Translations under genes and position numbers: made by a program
DNA from: Blastocatellia bacterium
GTDB lineage: Bacteria; Acidobacteriota; Blastocatellia; Pyrinomonadales; Pyrinomonadaceae
Direction: 5' to 3'
DNA: 64,000 bases
Assembly: GCA_003168335.1 (NCBI GenBank)
Contig: PMSM01000003.1
Coordinates: 372,001-436,000, forward strand
Shown: positions 61,128-64,000 of the stretch, piece after piece
Numbering within the stretch: position 1 is the stretch's first letter
How the letters are laid out: every line of letters begins with the position of its first letter
Notes under the pieces: generated by a model
The model's input: only the letters and a program-made list of their open reading frames with translations
Databases searched by the model: none
What the model was told of the DNA's origin: nothing

Positions 61128-62981
61128 CTACCTCACTGGCTCCCGCAGCACTATTTCCGCGGCCGTGCGGGCCGTGGTCGCCGCAGCCGCGTGAGTTTCG
61201 CGCAAGCCGGCGATCTGCAACAACGCCTCGCCGGTCCGCGAGAGCAGGCGCACCAGATCGCCTTCTTCGGCGCGAGTTTCATGAACCAGTGTGGGCCAGT
61301 CGGCGCCACTCGCCCAATGCGCAACGGCAGCGGCAGCTGAGAAGTTTATTTCCGGCGCGGCTGCCACGCCCTGTTTCCATTCCTCGGTCGATACATCGAA
61401 AGCAACCTCTTCGAACTGCACCAGCAGGCTCACGATCGCATCGTCGAGCTCCAACTCACCATAGTCGCGATCTTCATCGGCGGCCAGCGCCGCGATCAAG
61501 GCCGCGGCCCGGATCGGATCCAGCGCGGCGAACAGTCCGCGTTGCAGGGCCTCTCCGACCAGCAGCGGACGATCGACGCGCAAGTCAGCCAACCACCGCC
61601 CGCGATCCGTTACTCGTTCGAGCCGGAAGTCGAGATAGCCAAAATGATCAAGCACGCGCGCGCACTGCTCAAACGGTTCCCAGACCTCAGCCCGCAGACG
61701 CTCGATCTGGCGCTCGGCACGTTCGATGGCCACAGCTTCTGACTGCAACGACCACATGGCTTCACTCGCTGCGCCCTGGCCCTGCGAACCGGCCAGCGAA
61801 TCGATCAGCTCGTTAATCAATTTGATCGAGTCCTCTTCTTCATTACGCGTGTCCCGCAGGCGCGGCTCAGGCAAGGCGAGCTGGTTACCGCGCTGATGGA
61901 TCTCATCAAATGCTTCCTCGACCCTCTCTGGCTTTGTCGAGAACACGGGCGCAAAAACTCTTCCCACGCGTTCCAGTGGAATTGAGGCCCATCGTCCGTC
62001 TTCCTTGACGCCGGTAACACCATCTTTACTTCGCGCGGTAACTAACGCGAGGCGTTTGCCGCTGCGACCGATCGCCGCCACGCGGCCAGGCTGAACCACC
62101 TTGTCCAGCCAACGCAGACGCGCTTCACGGCGTGTCTGCGGCGCGGTTTCAAGCAGGCGCGAACGCGCGCTCGCCAGTCGCTCGAGTCCGCGAATAACGG
62201 AAACCGATGCCGGGACCGACGCGCGTTCCAGAGTTTCGCGAATGCGGGCGGCGTTTTCATCGCGCGTTGTTTCCAGCTTATGTATTTCCGGTAGCAGGTT
62301 ACGAAAGGCAAAACTTTTCTCGGCAATCCGCCGCACCTGGGCAAAACTTCCGAAGGCGTCGAGCAGGTTCAAGAGTGACGTGTAGGTGGCGCGAAACTGG
62401 CTCTCGAGATCGTCCGGCTTCGCGCTCAGCAGCTCGGCAATGCGTTGCGGGTCCTGGTGAGGTCCAGGCGCCGCGACGACGAACCCCACGCGATCTTTTC
62501 CGCGTCGCCCCGCGCGCCCGGTCATTTGTTGTAACTCAGAAGCGGTCAAGGACTGCCAGCCCGTGGCACTTCGTCTGTCGGCGCAAGTTACGACTACCGT
62601 GCGCGCCGGAAAGTCGACGCCGGCGGCGACCGTTGCGGTCGCGAAAATCGCATCAAGTAAGCCGGCGCTCATCATCTTTTCGATCACCAGCTTCCAGTCA
62701 GGCATATGACCGGCGTGGTGCGATGCAATACCGCCGCCAACGATCGCGTCCCAGTGACGATGTTTGCGAATCTCGGGATGTTGTTCGACAAAACTGAGCA
62801 TGAACTCGCGGCGCGCTGCGCGGCGATCGTCGTCGTCGGTGCGACGACTCAGCGCAGCTTCTGAGGCAGCTTCGTCACAGCGCCGCCGCGTCGGCAGGAA
62901 AACGATCGCCGGCAGCAGATTGTAGGAACCCAGCGCCGCGAGCAAAGTCGCGGGCGGCATTTCGGGCATGCGGAGTTTCAT
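61128..62981 (-). CDS. Ski2-like DEAD/DEAH helicase, RecA2 and C-terminal part (split gene)
   Basis: 617 residues from ATG 62981, the natural start of the second RecA domain: ATLLAALGSYNLLPAIVFLP, motif IV-V region ATATVAAGVDFPARTVVVTC, and motif VI LQQMTGRAGRRGKDRVGFVV. The C-terminal 400 residues are helical with an AVWSLQSEAVAIER-like (MWSLQSEAVAIERAERQIER) region, as in HelY/Ski2 relatives. The frame continues upstream through repeat-derived codons to a single TAG at 63111-63113, beyond which RecA1 lies in the same frame. Whether this half is translated separately, by readthrough, or not at all is unknown. Confidence 0.8.
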   Translation of the reverse strand: MKLRMPEMPPATLLAALGSYNLLPAIVFLPTRRRCDEAASEAALSRRTDDDDRRAARREFMLSFVEQHPEIRKHRHWDAIVGGGIASHHAGHMPDWKLVIEKMMSAGLLDAIFATATVAAGVDFPARTVVVTCADRRSATGWQSLTASELQQMTGRAGRRGKDRVGFVVAAPGPHQDPQRIAELLSAKPDDLESQFRATYTSLLNLLDAFGSFAQVRRIAEKSFAFRNLLPEIHKLETTRDENAARIRETLERASVPASVSVIRGLERLASARSRLLETAPQTRREARLRWLDKVVQPGRVAAIGRSGKRLALVTARSKDGVTGVKEDGRWASIPLERVGRVFAPVFSTKPERVEEAFDEIHQRGNQLALPEPRLRDTRNEEEDSIKLINELIDSLAGSQGQGAASEAMWSLQSEAVAIERAERQIERLRAEVWEPFEQCARVLDHFGYLDFRLERVTDRGRWLADLRVDRPLLVGEALQRGLFAALDPIRAAALIAALAADEDRDYGELELDDAIVSLLVQFEEVAFDVSTEEWKQGVAAAPEINFSAAAAVAHWASGADWPTLVHETRAEEGDLVRLLSRTGEALLQIAGLRETHAAAATTARTAAEIVLREPVR

Positions 62982-63004
62982 GATTGGCTCATTACGCCAC
63001 CGTA

Positions 63005-63105
63005 AAGTTTCCCCTCCCTCGAGGGCGGGGAATAAAAGGGGAGGGCCTTGAGCGTTCAAGCCCTCTCCCCTAACCCCTCTCCCATTGGGAGAGGGGAACA
63101 CCGAA
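63005..63105. repeat. CCCTCTCCC-type repeat inserted in helicase gene
   Basis: CCCCTCCCTCGAGGGCGGGG and CCCTCTCCCATTGGGAGAGG palindromes lie within the RecA1-RecA2 linker of the helicase. Translated on the minus strand it reads FPSPNGRGVRGEG, a typical translation of dispersed GC-rich palindromes. Confidence 0.7.
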
Positions 63106-63110
63106 TGGAA

Positions 63111-64000
63111 CTACCATCTCCTTCGTCTTCCTCTCACTGGTCCGCGGTGACGGTCCCGCTGATCCTGCTCGCTCAATCTCGCAATTTCGGAATTCAATTT
63201 GCCACTCAGGTTAAGCAACGGCAGCAGACGCTTATCAGGCATCAGAAATGCCGCGCGCAAAGGAACGGGACGGGCGCCCGGGCGCGGCACTACGCTGCAG
63301 GGTACGCCGCGAACTTCGGCAATCCAGGAAGCGAACTCTTCCGCGTTTCCAATCGTGGCCGAAAGCAATAGCATGCGAATTCGCGGCGGCGTCAAAATGA
63401 TCGCTTCTTCCCAGACGTGTCCGCGCTCTTCATCAGCGAGATAGTGCGCTTCATCAAACACAACCAGATCCGCGCTGACTTCTTCACCGCCGCGCAGCGA
63501 ATCGAACAACTGGTTACGAAAGATTTCCGTCGTGCCCACGATCAACGGCGCGTTTGAATTCTCTTTACGATCGCCCGTGAGTATGCCGACGCGCGCCGGC
63601 CCAAAGTCTTCGCTGAACTCGGCATACTTTGAATTTGTCAGCGCCTTAAGCGGAGTCGTGTACCAGGCTCGCTTGCCGATCGCCAACAGCCGGCGAATTT
63701 CTTCTCTGGCAATCCATGTCTTGCCGCTTCCCGTCGGTGCGGTGACCAGCACGTCTTCGAGCTCAATCGTCGTGAGGGCTTCCAGTTGGAACGGATCGGG
63801 TTTAAGGGGCGCGGGCTTGGGCGCGCCGATGCCGGCGAGCAGTTCGCGCAGTTCGCGACCGTAATTTCCAGTGGCCGCGGGCAAAGCGACGGACCCGGAA
63901 CGCTGCGGTGCATAAGGCGAGGATGGCTCGCGCGGTTTTGGTTCGGCGCGCGGGCTCGTCCGATCTCGTGCGTCGCCCTTGTCCTTCCGGTTGCGATGAC
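63111..64000 (-). CDS. Ski2-like DEAD/DEAH helicase, RecA1 part (5' partial, split gene)
   Basis: The frame is open to the right window edge, so the start lies outside; a basic, low-complexity N-terminus precedes the helicase core. RecA1 motifs: Q-like PDPFQLEALTTIELEDVLVT, Walker A APTGSGKTWIAREE, motif Ia TPLKALTNSKYAEFS, Ic GILTGDRKENSNAPLIVGTT, DEAH box VVFDEAHYLADEERGH and motif III LLSATIGNAEEF. It ends in RGRRRRW-TAG, before RecA2. One stop codon separates it from the second half in the same frame. Confidence 0.82.
   Translation of the reverse strand, partial: HRNRKDKGDARDRTSPRAEPKPREPSSPYAPQRSGSVALPAATGNYGRELRELLAGIGAPKPAPLKPDPFQLEALTTIELEDVLVTAPTGSGKTWIAREEIRRLLAIGKRAWYTTPLKALTNSKYAEFSEDFGPARVGILTGDRKENSNAPLIVGTTEIFRNQLFDSLRGGEEVSADLVVFDEAHYLADEERGHVWEEAIILTPPRIRMLLLSATIGNAEEFASWIAEVRGVPCSVVPRPGARPVPLRAAFLMPDKRLLPLLNLSGKLNSEIARLSEQDQRDRHRGPVRGRRRRW

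Noticed and set aside
1-64000. tRNA, rRNA, tmRNA or RNase P genes
   Set aside because: No T-loop GTTCRANYC context with matching acceptor stems and no rRNA-like stretches were seen on either strand by eye.

Overview
The window reads as bacterial chromosome of moderately high G+C. The gene families point to Acidobacteriota, probably a Blastocatellia-like lineage. This is inferred from a Ser/Thr kinase fused to TolB-like and TPR regions, DUF4388 and TonB-C-terminus proteins, a DUF885 peptidase, a PEP-CTERM protein, many secreted proteins of unknown function, and spacers packed with palindromic repeats. No marker such as 16S rRNA is present, and I saw no rRNA, tRNA, CRISPR array, IS transposase or phage block.

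Layout. 1-10 kb: the end of a PBP4-type peptidase, a TonB-like protein, a DUF4388 protein, an isopropylmalate-synthase-like enzyme, an ITP/XTP phosphatase, NAD synthetase, a Xer recombinase, a GNAT acetyltransferase and a small molybdopterin-fold exported protein. 10-17 kb: a fluoride-riboswitch/crcB/DUF190 unit, RNase E/G with a very large insertion in its S1 domain, and a kinase-TPR protein. 17-28 kb: a secreted S74 autoprotease-type protein, then the rod-shape operon mreB-mreC-mreD-mrdA-rodA on the minus strand, a GAF-GGDEF protein and a FecR protein. 28-37 kb: a PHP-type protein, Dabb protein, S9 peptidase, aromatic amino acid decarboxylase, a toxin-antitoxin pair with a frameshifted toxin, and an NDH-2-like flavoprotein. 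36-46 kb: rpsO-pnp, a PEP-CTERM protein with a PEGA/OmpA-like partner, a PH-domain protein, a lytic transglycosylase, a peptidoglycan-binding protein and an RluD-type pseudouridine synthase. 46-52 kb: a thiol-redox cluster (TlpA-like, CcdA-TlpA fusion, PepSY, TlpA), thiO and NAD-isocitrate dehydrogenase. 52-64 kb: a beta-barrel protein, a sigma/anti-sigma/secreted-protein cassette, a small accessory patch with a dehydrogenase remnant and a frameshifted retropepsin-like protease, a nuclease, YjbR, DUF885 peptidase, ispH, and a Ski2-like helicase broken between its two RecA domains.

The strongest unusual signals are these. (1) A fluoride riboswitch whose 3' strand can pair either within the aptamer or with the crcB Shine-Dalgarno. 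(2) A roughly 430-residue insertion inside the RNase E/G S1 domain, with Arg-rich patches and three copies of an SF(E/Q)R(I/V)xDD motif. (3) A helicase split by a repeat-derived insertion and one in-frame TAG. (4) Several families of extragenic palindromes, some of which supply the stop codon and last residues of the adjacent gene. (5) Two small accessory genes broken by single short indels, and a remnant of an isocitrate-dehydrogenase-type 3' end.
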